Shown here piece after piece: positions 19,455-31,160 of a DNA stretch of 63,805 nt. Made by a program: the position numbers and the translations under genes. Within the stretch, counting starts at the first letter, position 1, and every line of letters begins with the position of its first letter. Under the pieces are notes generated by a model. The model searched no databases. It was not told the DNA's origin and saw only the letters and a list, made by a program, of their open reading frames with translations. The stretch comes from an uncultured cyanobacterium (GTDB lineage: Bacteria > Cyanobacteriota > Cyanobacteriia > Cyanobacteriales > Microcystaceae), in assembly GCA_903887375.1 (NCBI GenBank), contig CAISPN010000019.1:1-63805 (forward strand), written 5' to 3'.

Positions 19455-21053
19455 ATGGAATTGACACTCTGGACCTATGAAGGACCACCTCATGTTGGAG
19501 CAATGCGTATTGCCACTTCAATGGAAGATGTGCACTATGTACTACACGCGCCTCAAGGTGATACCTATGCCGATTTACTCTTTACAATGATTGAGCGAAG
19601 AGATAGACGTCCCCCGGTAACCTATACTACTTTTCAAGCCCGCGACCTTGGTGGAGATACCGCTGAACTAGTCAAGACCTCTGTCAAAGATGCCTATGAG
19701 AGATTCAAGCCTCAAGCAATGCTTGTAGGCGAGAGCTGCACAGCAGAGCTAATCCAAGATCAGCCTGGTTCTTTGGCTAAGAGTATGAACTTGCCTGTTC
19801 CTGTAGTTAGCCTTGAGCTACCTGCCTATTCTAAAAAGGAAAATTGGGGAGCTAGTGAAACCCTCTATCATTTAGTAAGAACCTTGCTCTTACCAATAGC
19901 CTCTGATGCCAAGAAGGAAAAAGAGCTGCTTTCTAGACCTAAAGCCAATATAATTGGACCGACAGCTCTTGGTTTTCGTTGCCGCGATGATGTCAGAGAA
20001 GTCATCAAACTCCTGGGAGAAATCGGTGTAGAGGTCAATGTAGTCGCTCCTCTAGGTTCAACTCCAGCTGATATTTTGCGGATACCTCAGGCTGACTTTA
20101 ATATCTGTCTTTACCCTGAAATTGCCTTGACTACTTGCTCATGGCTCAACCGCACTTTTGGTCAACCAATGGTGCGCGCTGTGCCAATTGGCATAGGAGC
20201 TACTATAGACTTTATCAAAGAGGTCGCTCAAGTAGCCCAAATAGATGTCTCAGAATATCTAGAAAGATCCAAATCTCAAACCTTAGGCCTATGGGATAGT
20301 GCAAGGATCACCAGCGAGGCTGATTCTGCTGCTTCTCGTTTACCTTGGTATTCGCGCTCGGTCGATTCTACTTATCTAACCGGTAAGAGGGTATTTATTT
20401 TTGGGGATGCTACCCATGTGCTCGCTGCCGCTCGCATTGCCACCGAGGAGCTGGGCTTTACTGTAGTAGGAGTTGGTACTTACAGCCGTGAATTTGCCAG
20501 AGAAGTTCGGGATTTAGCTAAAAGTTATGGATTAGAAGCTGTCATTTCTGATGATTATCTAACCGTAGAAGCTAAAGTGGCAGAGGCGGCTCCTGAATTG
20601 GTATTGGGTACCCAAATGGAGCGCCATATCGCCAAAAGGCTGGGTATTCCCTGCGCTGTGATTTCTACCCCAATTCACGTGCAGGATGTACCAGCGCGTT
20701 ACTCCCCTCAAATGGGCTGGGAGGGAGCTAATGTCATTTTTGATAGCTGGGTTCATCCTCTGATGATGGGACTAGAAGAGCACCTAATTGGTATGTTCCG
20801 TGAGGATTTTGAATTTAAGCAGGGACATATGAGTCATTTGCATACAGCAGCTTCCCCTACACCAGTAGCGGTGATTGCTCAAGACAATGGTGAAGTACAT
20901 TGGAGCGCTGATGGAGAAGCTGAATTGAAAAAAATTCCCTTCTTTGTTCGCTCTAAAGTCAAACGCAATACCGAGAAATTTGCTGCTGATAACGGGATTA
21001 CTGCTATCACAGCCGAAGTTCTTTATGAAGCAAAGGCCAAAATTGGCCGCTAG
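19455..21053 (+). CDS. chlB: Light-independent protochlorophyllide reductase subunit B (picocyanobacterial/proteobacterial type)
   Basis: A 532-residue partner of ChlN. It opens [20 protein letters not shown] and has Asp36 ([10 protein letters not shown]), the unusual aspartate ligand of the NB iron-sulphur cluster, and Cys95 in GESCTAELI. Both the opening and the [20 protein letters not shown] segment match the Prochlorococcus/purple-bacterial form. Common cyanobacterial ChlB starts with a MKLAYWMYAGPAHIGTLR-like sequence and follows a different path. The C-terminal [20 protein letters not shown] region is the small domain that shapes the substrate pocket. It lies 22 bp after chlN and 35 bp before chlL. 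Confidence 0.95.
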   Translation: MELTLWTYEGPPHVGAMRIATSMEDVHYVLHAPQGDTYADLLFTMIERRDRRPPVTYTTFQARDLGGDTAELVKTSVKDAYERFKPQAMLVGESCTAELIQDQPGSLAKSMNLPVPVVSLELPAYSKKENWGASETLYHLVRTLLLPIASDAKKEKELLSRPKANIIGPTALGFRCRDDVREVIKLLGEIGVEVNVVAPLGSTPADILRIPQADFNICLYPEIALTTCSWLNRTFGQPMVRAVPIGIGATIDFIKEVAQVAQIDVSEYLERSKSQTLGLWDSARITSEADSAASRLPWYSRSVDSTYLTGKRVFIFGDATHVLAAARIATEELGFTVVGVGTYSREFAREVRDLAKSYGLEAVISDDYLTVEAKVAEAAPELVLGTQMERHIAKRLGIPCAVISTPIHVQDVPARYSPQMGWEGANVIFDSWVHPLMMGLEEHLIGMFREDFEFKQGHMSHLHTAASPTPVAVIAQDNGEVHWSADGEAELKKIPFFVRSKVKRNTEKFAADNGITAITAEVLYEAKAKIGR

Positions 21054-21082
21054 TAGTTATTTATTATTCACTGGAGAGTTAA

Positions 21083-21994
<912 letters not shown>

Positions 21995-22014
21995 GTTAAA
22001 TAAATTAAATATTA

Positions 22015-22047
22015 AGAGATGGCCTCAACAAGCCATCTCTTTTTTTA
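22015..22047 (+). terminator. Intrinsic terminator of chlNBL
   Basis: A perfect 9-bp stem, AGAGATGGC (22015-22023) with GCCATCTCT (22032-22040), is followed by a run of T. It starts 21 bp after the chlL stop and separates it from the convergent pentapeptide gene. Confidence 0.88.
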
Positions 22048-22051
22048 GCTC

Positions 22052-23050
22052 TTAGTTTGCTGTACCTAGAGTTCCATTGGGCATGATTGTCTCTTCTAGA
22101 GATGAGGATAGTAGGTTGGTCTCACCTAAAGTTGCACCAATTAAATTAGCACCTTTTAAATTAGTCTTCTTGAGATTGGCTCCGCTTAAGTAGCTCAAAA
22201 GTAGTCCAGCTTTTGCCAAATTTGCTTTATAAAGATCTGCTTCTTTTAAATTGGCATTAAGTAGATTACAGCCAGTTAGATTGGCTGAGCTTAAAATGGC
22301 ATGTTCAAGATTAGCCTTACTCAGATTGGTATTTGATAAATTAGCATCTGTTAAGTTAGTACCTGTTAAATTAGCTCCTTCAAGATTAGCTCCTTCGAGA
22401 TTGGCCCCACGGAGATCAGCGCCTTCAAGATCAACATTTTTGAGCTCAGCTAGTCTTAGATCTGCTTGTTGCAAATTAGAGCCTTTCAAGTTGGCTTTAT
22501 TGAGATAAGCTCTGATGAGTTTGGCTTTTTTGAGAGAAGCTCTACTGAGATTGCTATCGCTTAATATTGCTCTGGTAAGATTGGCAGAATTTAGATTAAC
22601 TTGACTCAACATGGCACTAGAGAGACAAGCTCCACTGAGGTTTGCTCTTTTAAGATTAGCTTTAAAAAATTGAGCTTGAACCATACTGCAATTAATAAAA
22701 GTTGCACCGGTAAAATCTGCCTCTCTCAAGCAGGCATGAGAGAGAATAGATCCGGTCAAATCAGCTCCTATTAGATTAGAACCACTCAGATTAGCTCCGC
22801 TAAAAACACTCTCAATTAATATAGATCCCATTAAGTTGCAGAGCATCATTTCAGCTTCAGCAAAGTTGCAACTTAAAAATTCACTTTCTTGGAGATCGCT
22901 TTCTGTGAATCTAGCTCCTTTGAAGTTAGTTTTGTTAAAAGTCAGTCTTCTCAAGTCGGATTTGGTCAGATTGAGAGACTGAAAGTTACGTTCACCATCT
23001 TTGTACCTAGCAATGGTACTTCTAAGTCGGAAAATCTCATCCTTTTTCAT
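22052..23050 (-). CDS. Pentapeptide-repeat protein
   Basis: A 332-residue protein built almost wholly of A(D/N)LXX repeats, for example LRGANLEGANLEGANLTGTN around residues 215-235, predicted to form a right-handed quadrilateral beta helix. The first 30 residues are charged and not repetitive. There is no signal peptide or membrane segment, so it is probably cytosolic. Such proteins are numerous in cyanobacteria and mostly lack a known role; a few mimic DNA or aid membrane processes. It converges on chlL and stands alone, with a 252-bp gap upstream. The internal DNA repeats follow from the protein repeat. Confidence 0.92.
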   Translation of the reverse strand: MKKDEIFRLRSTIARYKDGERNFQSLNLTKSDLRRLTFNKTNFKGARFTESDLQESEFLSCNFAEAEMMLCNLMGSILIESVFSGANLSGSNLIGADLTGSILSHACLREADFTGATFINCSMVQAQFFKANLKRANLSGACLSSAMLSQVNLNSANLTRAILSDSNLSRASLKKAKLIRAYLNKANLKGSNLQQADLRLAELKNVDLEGADLRGANLEGANLEGANLTGTNLTDANLSNTNLSKANLEHAILSSANLTGCNLLNANLKEADLYKANLAKAGLLLSYLSGANLKKTNLKGANLIGATLGETNLLSSSLEETIMPNGTLGTAN

Positions 23051-23302
23051 AAAAATGTAATAGTTTGTTTAGTTCTCTGTTAACTATTGAAATCAAAATC
23101 TATCTGAAGCTAAAGGCAATTTGCTACAAAAACCAATATCAATACATAGCAAAAGTATCTATACCAACCAACCAGGTCTAGGCATCAGGTTAGCAAAGTC
23201 TTTGGCATCAGTGATCTTGATTAGTGCTAAGGAACTTAAAAGGTCTACACTCGCTATCATACATTCGAGTTATTTATATTTATAATCCTAATAGATTTAG
23301 AG
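23051..23302. other. Intergenic region with no recognised feature
   Basis: An AT-rich gap between two minus-strand genes. It must hold the promoter of the pentapeptide gene reading left, although that start lies at its left edge with no spaced -35/-10 that I can defend. A short ACTCG/CGAGT hairpin near 23247-23268 is too weak to call. Confidence 0.3.
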
Positions 23303-24604
23303 CTAACTTGGCAAGTCAAGACTAACAGGAATCACTACTTTAAAGCTAGAGCCTTGGTTGAGAGTACTTTTAACATCAATAGAACCATTACAATGCTCAA
23401 GTAAACGTTTTACCAAAGTCAATCCTAGTCCCAGAGAAAGAGAATCTTTGTCGTGAGGATTGTGACCTCGATAAAAACTATTAAATATTTTAGTCAATTC
23501 GTTATTCCTGATACCAATACCTGTATCTAAAATAATCAGCTCAAGATTATTATTGGAGTTTATCTGACAGCTAAGAGAAATTTTTCCACCAGGAGGGGTA
23601 AATTTGAGGCTATTGTCTAGAAGATGAGACAAAATCCGCTGAAGATAAAATTCAGGACAACAAACTTTCGGTAAACCCGTAGGAATATTGTAGTTCAAGA
23701 AGATGGTCTTATCTTGAGCGATAGATTGATAGAGACTGACAACATTAAAAAGCACTAGCTCTAATTCACAGCTAATTTGAGAGAAGTTGACCTGTTGATG
23801 AATTTTTTTAATCTGTACCCATTCAACTAGAGCGCTCCAAAGAGCATAGTAAAATTGCCACTGCGACTTTACCATTTCCATATAGAGCTGCCGCTGAGCT
23901 GGTTTTAAAGTGGGAGATTGTAAAAGAGTTAGTGCAGTCTTCATATTAGTTAGCGGAAGTCGCATTTCTTCTGTCAAGTGGTCCAAAAAATCATCCTGAA
24001 TTGTGAGAGTGTTTTTTATAATCTGGAGATCAACTACATCTTTTTCATCTTCAATTTCTTGCAAATTTTGGGTTTGTTTGAGTAGTAGATTAGTAATCAA
24101 CTTAGGCTCAATTGATTTTGACCAACCAGCCAAGGTATTTCCAGTTAAAACTTCTAATGTAGTTAGATCATTAATTGCTATAGCATCTTGCAATCTAGAG
24201 AGAAATTTTTGACATAGATCTGATTCAAAATTAAAAGTAAGCTGAAATTTTTCTTTTTCTAAGGATCTGGCAAAAATCAACCCACTAAAGCGATCAGCTC
24301 TGATTACTAAAAATATCTCTCTTTGCAGAGATGTTTGGGGAGTTATATCTACAGAGATCATTTTTTTATGGAGGATTCTGCTGGGAAATTCACCATAAAG
24401 ATAGACTTGTTGTAAATATTTTTGCTGACTATAGAGATCGAGTATCAGAAGTAAATCAGCAGGTGATTTTAGCCAAATGGTAGAAAATAGCTGCTCTTGG
24501 ATTAAAAAATCTAGCCAACTTGCAAAAATTATTTTTAATTTATTGGCGCTAATAGTTATGAATTGGCACTGCTGCAGCACTTGGAAGAGATTAGATTCGG
24601 ACAT
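23303..24604 (-). CDS. Atypical sensor histidine kinase (DICT-like N-terminus, altered H-box)
   Basis: A 433-residue protein. The N-terminal 180 residues resemble the DICT sensory region of cyanobacterial kinases; then comes a dimerisation helix pair at about 205-260 and a GHKL ATPase with N-box NSLKFTPPGG, G1 DTGIGI and G2 SLGLGLTLVKRLLEH. In the H-box (HLTEEMRLPLTNMKTAL) the expected phospho-acceptor before E-[LM]-R is Glu instead of His, so ordinary autophosphorylation is doubtful. The only nearby His is three residues upstream. It begins 1 bp after the cytosine deaminase stop (TGATATG), so translation is coupled. No partner regulator is adjacent. Confidence 0.82.
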   Translation of the reverse strand: MSESNLFQVLQQCQFITISANKLKIIFASWLDFLIQEQLFSTIWLKSPADLLLILDLYSQQKYLQQVYLYGEFPSRILHKKMISVDITPQTSLQREIFLVIRADRFSGLIFARSLEKEKFQLTFNFESDLCQKFLSRLQDAIAINDLTTLEVLTGNTLAGWSKSIEPKLITNLLLKQTQNLQEIEDEKDVVDLQIIKNTLTIQDDFLDHLTEEMRLPLTNMKTALTLLQSPTLKPAQRQLYMEMVKSQWQFYYALWSALVEWVQIKKIHQQVNFSQISCELELVLFNVVSLYQSIAQDKTIFLNYNIPTGLPKVCCPEFYLQRILSHLLDNSLKFTPPGGKISLSCQINSNNNLELIILDTGIGIRNNELTKIFNSFYRGHNPHDKDSLSLGLGLTLVKRLLEHCNGSIDVKSTLNQGSSFKVVIPVSLDLPS

Positions 24605-24605
24605 A

Positions 24606-25919
24606 TCAAATCCAAGAAAAAATCAAATCATCCAATTCACTGTAGCTAGGTAGAACAGTATCTATAGCCTTACCAGATTTGAGTACTAGACGATCATGCT
24701 GAGGACGTGAGAATAGTTCACTAAAGTAGCGCGCAGAAAAAATGATCAGATCGGCTGTTGAATTTATGGCTATCATACCTGAAGAAACACCCATTAACCT
24801 AGAAGGAGTACTAGTGACACTTTTAAACCAGTTGGCATAAGGTTTATCCAGATGAGCAATTTTTATTGATTGACTCAGAACATCTAGCATATCATTATCG
24901 CCATAACCGTAGAAAGGATCTCGGCAATTATCACTAGCAAAGCAGACTGAAATATCTTGAAGCTGCAATTCATGCACCCTGGTGATCCCCCTCCAAAAGG
25001 GAGTTGTATTTTCCTTGCGATCTTGTAAAAACATATTGCACATCGGTAAAGAGACTATCGAGATACCAGCTTGCTTAACTAGTTCAATAATTCTAGTAGA
25101 TGTTTCAGTATTTTGTACTGAGAGCGAACAGCAATGACCGCAGACTACCTGGCCAAGATAATCATGCTTGAGAGCAGCTAGAGCAACTTTTTCTAAAGCG
25201 CGAGAATTAGGATCTCCATTTTCATCAACATGGAGATCTATTTTCATGCCCCTTTGTTTAGCGATTTTAAAGAGAAAATCTAAATTCTCCTCCAAATCAC
25301 CAGCCATATAGGCAACTCCACCTAAAATATGTCCCTGTTCATTCATATGCTCAACTAAAGCTAGACCTTCAGGGCTTTGGTAGTAGTCAAGGCTTACTAG
25401 CGAGGCGGCCTGCAACTCGAGTCGATCTGACCAATTTTGTCTCAATTGCTCAAAAACTTTAAAAGTAGCCAGACCCTTTGGACCTGTTGCATCTATGTGG
25501 GTACGGATTGCTTGACTACCATGAGCGTAGCTACATTTAAGTCCAAATTCCAGACGACGATAGACATCATCAGTTCGCCAGTGTTCTTTTTTGTCGTTAA
25601 TTACTGCCTGGATTGCCCCAGCAAAAGTACCATTAGGATTAGGCGATCTTTCCCAAATATGTCCCCTATCAAGATGAGTATGAAGATCTGCAAAACAGGG
25701 AAAAACTAATTTTTTTGCAAGATCATAGCTGATGATATCTTCAGTATTTTCTCCATTTGAAGGGGTAATTTGTACAATCTTTCCCTTGGCAATTTTTAGA
25801 TCAACTTGGGATATCTCGCTTTGCCCCTGAATTTCTAAAAAACAAGATGGTATATGTGCATTTCGCAGATAATATACAGAAGGATTAACTCTATATAGTT
25901 CTTTAAGGTCTGTAGGCAT
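24606..25919 (-). CDS. codA: Cytosine deaminase-type amidohydrolase
   Basis: A 437-residue metal-dependent amidohydrolase. Metal ligands appear in FADLHTHLDRGHIWE (about 75-90), in the DLHVDENGD and CGHCCSL segments, and in the catalytic FASDNCRDPFYGYGD motif (about 321-335) characteristic of the CodA group. It should deaminate cytosine to uracil, or a related pyrimidine or triazine, in the cytosol for nucleobase salvage. It precedes an atypical histidine kinase by one base pair. A guanine or isocytosine deaminase of the same superfamily is a less likely alternative. Confidence 0.85.
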   Translation of the reverse strand: MPTDLKELYRVNPSVYYLRNAHIPSCFLEIQGQSEISQVDLKIAKGKIVQITPSNGENTEDIISYDLAKKLVFPCFADLHTHLDRGHIWERSPNPNGTFAGAIQAVINDKKEHWRTDDVYRRLEFGLKCSYAHGSQAIRTHIDATGPKGLATFKVFEQLRQNWSDRLELQAASLVSLDYYQSPEGLALVEHMNEQGHILGGVAYMAGDLEENLDFLFKIAKQRGMKIDLHVDENGDPNSRALEKVALAALKHDYLGQVVCGHCCSLSVQNTETSTRIIELVKQAGISIVSLPMCNMFLQDRKENTTPFWRGITRVHELQLQDISVCFASDNCRDPFYGYGDNDMLDVLSQSIKIAHLDKPYANWFKSVTSTPSRLMGVSSGMIAINSTADLIIFSARYFSELFSRPQHDRLVLKSGKAIDTVLPSYSELDDLIFSWI

Positions 25920-25993
25920 AAAATAATAGTAGTTGCTCTGTCCAAAATGAATTTTTATTTGTAGAATCTCAGTTAATAACTACAGGGTAATAT

Positions 25994-27325
25994 ATGCCCC
26001 GTTCACTTAAAATCAGACAAGATCAACTCGATCAAGTCAAACTCTCTCTAATTCGCAATGGTTATCCAACCCAGCGCTCTCTAGCTGAGCATGTAGGACT
26101 TGCGCTGACTACGGTCAATAATTTTCTCAATGGTAGAGCTGTTGACTATACAACATTTGAGGAAATTGCCCGCAGGTTATCTTTGGATTGGAAGGAGATA
26201 GCAGATCTAGGATCTGAATCAGTAATACAACCTAGTAAAAAAAAGAGTAAAATTCTAAACTTTAATAATGTTAACTCAGATATTACTCTTCTCTATCCCA
26301 GTGGAATATTACCAATAAATTTTCCCTACTATATAACGCGCAATCCATTAGAAGAACAAATCAAAGAAAAAATTGCAGAAGTAGGTGCTTTAGTTCAGAT
26401 AAGAGCGCCCAGAGAAACTGGGAAAAGTTCAATGCTGCTAAGAGTCCTAGAACATGCACGTTCTCAACTAGGATATAGTGTGGTGACTCTGAATTTAGCT
26501 CAGCAGCTTGATAGGCAGACTTTGGTGAATTTTAATCAGTTTTTGCGTTGGCTATGTGCCAATACCGCAATTGCTCTTTCACTCGAACCTCGACTAGATG
26601 AGTTTTGGAGCAGTGATTTAGGTAGCAAAACTAGCTCTACTCGCTATTTTCAAAATTATCTATTGTTAAAAATTAACACTCCTCTAGTTTTGGCTCTAGA
26701 TAATGTTGATCGTCTCTTGGAATACCCACATTCAGCAAGGGACTTTTTTTTTCTGTTGAATTTTTGGTATCAGCAGTCTAAGACTTCAGCTCTCTGGCAA
26801 AAACTCCGTTTGGTTTTAGTTTCTTCAACAGGGCTATATACTCCTTTTGATCTTAATTACAGTCCTTTCAACCTTGGATTAACGATCAAGTTAAGAAATT
26901 TTGAAAAACAGGAAGTCGAACAACTCTCTAAAGACTATGGTTTAAACTGGGATAGTGATCTAGCTAAAATTATCGATAATCTTGCCGGGCAGCCATTTTT
27001 AGTACATCAAGCCCTCTATCATCTGAGCCATACAAAAGTAAGCCCATTACAATTACTAGAAAACTCTACTACTTTTGGGGGAATTTACTTTGAGCATTTA
27101 AATAATTTGGCAATAGCACTCAGGGAAAATCAAGATCTCTCTCGGACGATTGAGCTGATTATCAATAGTAAAAATACACCTCGTTTAGATCCTTTGTTAA
27201 TTTACAAACTCAGCAATCTAGGCCTAGTTAAAATCAATCGCAATAGAGTATCAATCAGTTCTCCACTTTACTATCAATATTTCAAAAACCAAAGCTATAA
27301 ACAATTAGATATTGAGTTTAACTAG
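25994..27325 (+). CDS. HTH plus AAA-like ATPase (AAA_35 type)
   Basis: A 443-residue protein: an N-terminal helix-turn-helix ([20 protein letters not shown], about 27-46), then an ATPase domain of the cyanobacterial AAA-like type with P-loop [15 protein letters not shown] near 136-150 and Walker B-like [13 protein letters not shown] near 233. The family often replaces the first P-loop glycine by alanine, as here. It may combine DNA binding with a STAND-like switch, but targets are unknown. It is divergent from codA and overlaps the 3' end of the topoisomerase gene by 8 bp. Confidence 0.8.
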   Translation: MPRSLKIRQDQLDQVKLSLIRNGYPTQRSLAEHVGLALTTVNNFLNGRAVDYTTFEEIARRLSLDWKEIADLGSESVIQPSKKKSKILNFNNVNSDITLLYPSGILPINFPYYITRNPLEEQIKEKIAEVGALVQIRAPRETGKSSMLLRVLEHARSQLGYSVVTLNLAQQLDRQTLVNFNQFLRWLCANTAIALSLEPRLDEFWSSDLGSKTSSTRYFQNYLLLKINTPLVLALDNVDRLLEYPHSARDFFFLLNFWYQQSKTSALWQKLRLVLVSSTGLYTPFDLNYSPFNLGLTIKLRNFEKQEVEQLSKDYGLNWDSDLAKIIDNLAGQPFLVHQALYHLSHTKVSPLQLLENSTTFGGIYFEHLNNLAIALRENQDLSRTIELIINSKNTPRLDPLLIYKLSNLGLVKINRNRVSISSPLYYQYFKNQSYKQLDIEFN

Positions 27326-29744
27326 GGGCGTGATTGAGATTTTGGTGATGGGCCAGCTTGATGGTTTCGCCCGGTTTGAGTTGGCTCATCAGCTCTCCGG
27401 CTAAGCTTCGATCTAGTAGGGGAAAATCATCAGCAGCAATAGTAAAAGTACGATTCAAACTAGTCAAAAATAGAATATTGCCAGATGAGATTAGCATCGC
27501 TATGAGTTGATCATTTTTTTCTTGAAAGGGCATTGCAATCATTCCAGTCTCTCCAAATTTACAAACACGTAAAGGTGAAAGAGATAGCCTTTTTAAATAA
27601 CCCTGTTGGGAAACCAATAAAATTTCCTCATTTTGTTTGAGCGTTTGACAACCGACAATTTGTTCATTTTTGGAAAGAGAGAGAGCTTGAATTCCCTGAG
27701 CAGCTCTGCCTGTAGAAGAGAGATTTTCTATAGCTAAGCCAAAGTTGAGTATTCTTCCCCTACTAGTAGCTACTACTAGAGATTGGCCGCCTTGGTAATA
27801 AGAAACCATGCCAAGGGACTCTTCTTCTTTGAACTTCATCAAGCTGACCGCTCGCGATGACCCTATTGATTCTAATTCTTTCATTGGCATACGTTTGAGT
27901 CTACCATTGCTACTTAGTAGAATCAAATCTAAACTAGCAGACTCTTGCGGCACCAAGAAATAAGAAATAATTTTCTCATTTTGACAACTTTTGGGAAGTA
28001 GGCTGTTAATTGTTTGAGGTTTGAGTGGACGTGACTCTAAATTAGCGGCAAAAGCCTTACCATTTTCAGTTAATAGAAACAAGAGCGCTTGTTGATCTGT
28101 CGGAATATTCCAGCTAGAAACTACTGATTCTTTGAAATTAGAACCACTGTGCCAAGTCAATTTGTCAGTGATACTTAAACTGAGAACTGTAGCTTGTGAT
28201 AGAGTTTTTTGTATTGGTATAGATTGCTCCTGCTCAACTACATGTTTGACAATACGAGTTCTTCTGACATCAGCAAATTGTTTTTTTAATCCTCTTAGTT
28301 CTTTTTTAAGGGTTTTGAGCAATTCATGCCTTTGGTTGAGCAAAGTTTGTAAATGTTCAATTTCAATCTGAAGCTCATTGCTCTCTGTGTGTAACTTTTC
28401 TCGTTCTAGTCCAGTTAGACGTCGCAGGGGCATAGCTAGAACTGAATCAGCCTGGGAGGAGCTCAAAGAGAGCTCTGATTGTAAATTAACACTAGCAGTG
28501 CTGCCATCAGCAGAGTTAGTCAAGATTCTAATAACACTTGGCAAATTCTCTAGAGCCACAATTAATCCATTGACCAAATGCAAACGCTGCTGGGACTGTT
28601 CTAGCTGGTAACTGTATTTCTTTCTGAGGGTTTCTTCTCTGAATTTGAGAAACTCATTAAGTAAAGTTTTAAGAGAAACCTGGAGAGGCTTATAGTCAAC
28701 TAAAGCTAGAAATATCGCACCAAAATTACTCTCAAGAGCAGTTTGCTGGTAGAGAGATTGTAAAATGCGCTGATGATCTGCGTCTTTTTTTAGCTCAATT
28801 ACAACGCGCATTCCCTGGCGATCACTCTCATCGCGCAGATCGGCAATGCCTTCAATTTTACTTTGATTGACCAGATCGGCTACTTTTTCAATCCAGGCTG
28901 ATTTGTTTACCTGAAATGGCAGTTCAGTAACTACAATTGCTGTTTTTTCCCGACGCCTTTTGCCATCGACGGCAATCTGCTCAAGCTGAGTAATTCCTCG
29001 AACAGTAATAGTTCCTCGTCCATTAGTATAGGCATCTTTGATTCCCGCTACATCTCTAATTTCTCCACCAGTAGGGAAATCAGGGCCTGGAATAATTTTG
29101 TGTAGTTGTTCATCTCCAAGCTCAGGATTATCAATCAAGGCAATCAAACCATCTACTACTTCAGCTAAATTGTGGGGTGGAATATTGGTGGCCATACCCA
29201 CAGCAATCCCAGAACAACCGTTGAGTAATAAAATTGGCAGCTGAGCTGGGAGAACTACCGGCTCTTGTTGTGAATTATCAAAGTTATTAGTAAACTCAAC
29301 TACCGCTTGAGAAACCCCTTCTAGTAGACAGTTATAACCAACAGATGAGAGCCTGGTTTCGGTATAGCGCATAGCTGCTGGAGGGTCATCATCTACAGAT
29401 CCGAAATTGCCATGACCTGCCAAAAGTGGATAACGGCTAGAGAAGGTCTGCACCATACGGACCAATGCATCATAGACTGATTGGTCCCCATGCGGATGAT
29501 ATTTGCCTAAAACATCCCCGACTACCCGGGCACATTTACGATATGGCCTATCGGGTGTTAAACCCAGCTCATACATGGCATAGAGAATTCGCCTGTGAAC
29601 TGGCTTAAGTCCATCTCTAATATCAGGCAGAGCTCGACCAACAATCACGCTCATGGCATATTCTAGATAAGAGCGCTCCATTTCCAGGTGGAGTGCTGTT
29701 GGAATAATCTGTCCTTCCGCCAGGAGATTGAGCTGTTTTGCCAT
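27318..29744 (-). CDS. gyrA: Type IIA topoisomerase subunit A (GyrA/ParC)
   Basis: An 808-residue DNA breakage-reunion subunit. The winged-helix catalytic region has the [10 protein letters not shown] motif with the DNA-linking Tyr near residue 125, preceded by [20 protein letters not shown] coiled-coil tower and then a six-bladed C-terminal beta-pinwheel follow. No canonical GyrA box (QRRGGKG) is visible where it belongs at the start of the pinwheel; the only related piece is [12 protein letters not shown] further on. Cyanobacteria often carry two such genes, and this one may be the ParC-like copy, so gyrA is a conventional label. It is divergent from the receiver gene at 29815. Confidence 0.88.
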   Translation of the reverse strand: MAKQLNLLAEGQIIPTALHLEMERSYLEYAMSVIVGRALPDIRDGLKPVHRRILYAMYELGLTPDRPYRKCARVVGDVLGKYHPHGDQSVYDALVRMVQTFSSRYPLLAGHGNFGSVDDDPPAAMRYTETRLSSVGYNCLLEGVSQAVVEFTNNFDNSQQEPVVLPAQLPILLLNGCSGIAVGMATNIPPHNLAEVVDGLIALIDNPELGDEQLHKIIPGPDFPTGGEIRDVAGIKDAYTNGRGTITVRGITQLEQIAVDGKRRREKTAIVVTELPFQVNKSAWIEKVADLVNQSKIEGIADLRDESDRQGMRVVIELKKDADHQRILQSLYQQTALESNFGAIFLALVDYKPLQVSLKTLLNEFLKFREETLRKKYSYQLEQSQQRLHLVNGLIVALENLPSVIRILTNSADGSTASVNLQSELSLSSSQADSVLAMPLRRLTGLEREKLHTESNELQIEIEHLQTLLNQRHELLKTLKKELRGLKKQFADVRRTRIVKHVVEQEQSIPIQKTLSQATVLSLSITDKLTWHSGSNFKESVVSSWNIPTDQQALLFLLTENGKAFAANLESRPLKPQTINSLLPKSCQNEKIISYFLVPQESASLDLILLSSNGRLKRMPMKELESIGSSRAVSLMKFKEEESLGMVSYYQGGQSLVVATSRGRILNFGLAIENLSSTGRAAQGIQALSLSKNEQIVGCQTLKQNEEILLVSQQGYLKRLSLSPLRVCKFGETGMIAMPFQEKNDQLIAMLISSGNILFLTSLNRTFTIAADDFPLLDRSLAGELMSQLKPGETIKLAHHQNLNHAPS

Positions 29745-29814
29745 GGTTAACCTCTATGCTAAATAACTACGCCACTGTTTTATATATACATGATCTGCGC
29801 TCAATACTATTACT

Positions 29815-30210
29815 ATGACCACCGTATTGATTGTAGAAGACGACCCGCTGAACTTTCGCGTATTTGTCAAAATCCTAACCAAAGTTGCGAGCTTGGAAGT
29901 TAAAGGAACTGAAAATGTCGATGAGGTAATCCAGATGGTGAGCCAAAAGGAAGTAGACATCATCTTGATGGATGTATCTCTTTCCAATAGTTTCTACCAG
30001 GGACGCGCTGTTGATGGTGTCAGGATTGCTCAAATTCTCAAGTCTGACTCAGCAACCGATTGGATTCCCATTTTATTAGTCACAGCTCACGCCATGGAGG
30101 GCAACGCTGAACGTCTCCTGCAAAAAAGTCAGGCTGATGGTTATATCTCTAAGCCCATTATGGACTATCAACAGTTTGTTCAGCAGATTCTACAATTTAT
30201 GGAGAAGTAG
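29815..30210 (+). CDS. Single-domain response regulator
   Basis: A 131-residue stand-alone CheY-like receiver. Acidic pair EDD at 8-10, phospho-acceptor Asp in DIILMDVSLSNSF (about 46), and the conserved Lys in YISKPIMD (about 112) are all present, so it should be phosphorylated. There is no output domain; it would act by protein contact, as in phosphorelays or motility control. The loop SNSFYQGRAVDGV after the active Asp is slightly longer than usual, a feature also seen in cyanobacterial family members. It is divergent from gyrA and overlaps the TPR gene tail by 14 bp. Confidence 0.88.
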   Translation: MTTVLIVEDDPLNFRVFVKILTKVASLEVKGTENVDEVIQMVSQKEVDIILMDVSLSNSFYQGRAVDGVRIAQILKSDSATDWIPILLVTAHAMEGNAERLLQKSQADGYISKPIMDYQQFVQQILQFMEK

Positions 30211-31090
30211 TTGTTTTGGTCTTACTATTAAATGATTTAAGCACATTTTGAATATCTGGAGTACCTATAAGGATTTCAGTATCATGTAGTATGGTTTTGC
30301 CCCAAAGGTTTTCCTTAAGAAAATTTAGATCAGCATATTGAGGATCGAGAGAAAAGGCATCTTTAGCTTTTGCATAGGCATTCTCTTTTTGTCCCTGTTG
30401 GTAAAGGGCAACGGCTAAAGCCAATTTGGGTTCAGCCTGTTGATTATCTAGAGCAATCACCTCTTGCCATATTTTAATGGCTCCAGCTATGTTACCCTGT
30501 TCATATCGTACAAGGCCTATGTTGTTCATTGCGGGCCAAAACTTCTTATCCACAGTTACAGCTTTTTGATAGGCATCAACAGCCTCTGGAAGTTTACCTA
30601 ACTTAAACTTGGTATTGCCTAGGTCAAAAAGTGCTTCGACAAAATCTGGTTTTATATGTAATCCTTTTTCTAAATTAGTTTGGGCAGAAGGATAATCTCC
30701 TTTTTGGAAATAGATCCTGCCAAGAAGAAAATAATTTTCTGCATTTTTGGGTTCTAAGGAAATCGCCTTTTCTAAAGCTACTAAACTTTTGTCATACTCT
30801 TTTTGTTGAGCATAGAGTAGTGCCAAAATTCGCCAAGTTTCAAAGCGATTAGGCGCCAGTTGGGTAGCCAAAAGCGCCATGGAAGTTGCCGAAGAAACTG
30901 TAGCACTATCTTCTAAACGAAAACGCAAGAGATATTGAACCTGTTGGGCAAGATCGATTCCCTTTTCTTCAAACTGGTCTGCCTTGACTTCTGGGGTATA
31001 AGGAAGAAGCGCCTGAGCCATAACTGGCTTGACAACTGAGCAAATTCCCATTCCCAATAACAATGAAAATACCCAACGATACTTTGACAC
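30197..31090 (-). CDS. Exported TPR-repeat protein
   Basis: A 297-residue protein with a signal peptide (VFSLLLGMGICSVVKPVMA, cleavage before QALLP) and about six tetratricopeptide repeats, for example AENYFLLGRIYFQKGDYPSA and ALFDLGNTKFKLGKLPEAVD. TPR arrays serve as protein-binding scaffolds, so a periplasmic or thylakoid-lumen assembly role is likely but unspecific. It lies 70 bp after the sulfotransferase gene on the same strand and overlaps the receiver gene by 14 bp tail-to-tail. Confidence 0.85.
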   Translation of the reverse strand: MSKYRWVFSLLLGMGICSVVKPVMAQALLPYTPEVKADQFEEKGIDLAQQVQYLLRFRLEDSATVSSATSMALLATQLAPNRFETWRILALLYAQQKEYDKSLVALEKAISLEPKNAENYFLLGRIYFQKGDYPSAQTNLEKGLHIKPDFVEALFDLGNTKFKLGKLPEAVDAYQKAVTVDKKFWPAMNNIGLVRYEQGNIAGAIKIWQEVIALDNQQAEPKLALAVALYQQGQKENAYAKAKDAFSLDPQYADLNFLKENLWGKTILHDTEILIGTPDIQNVLKSFNSKTKTTTSP

Positions 31091-31160
31091 AATTTTATTT
31101 ACTTGTAATTTTTCTAAAAACCCTGGTTTATTCTAACATGCGCTCTTCTAGAAACAAAAA

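Noticed and set aside
22251-22508. Plus-strand repetitive frame and repeat array
   Set aside because: It is the antisense of the pentapeptide repeats.
23247-23268. Short hairpin ACTCG/CGAGT as a terminator
   Set aside because: Only five pairs, a 12-nt loop and no T-run next to it.
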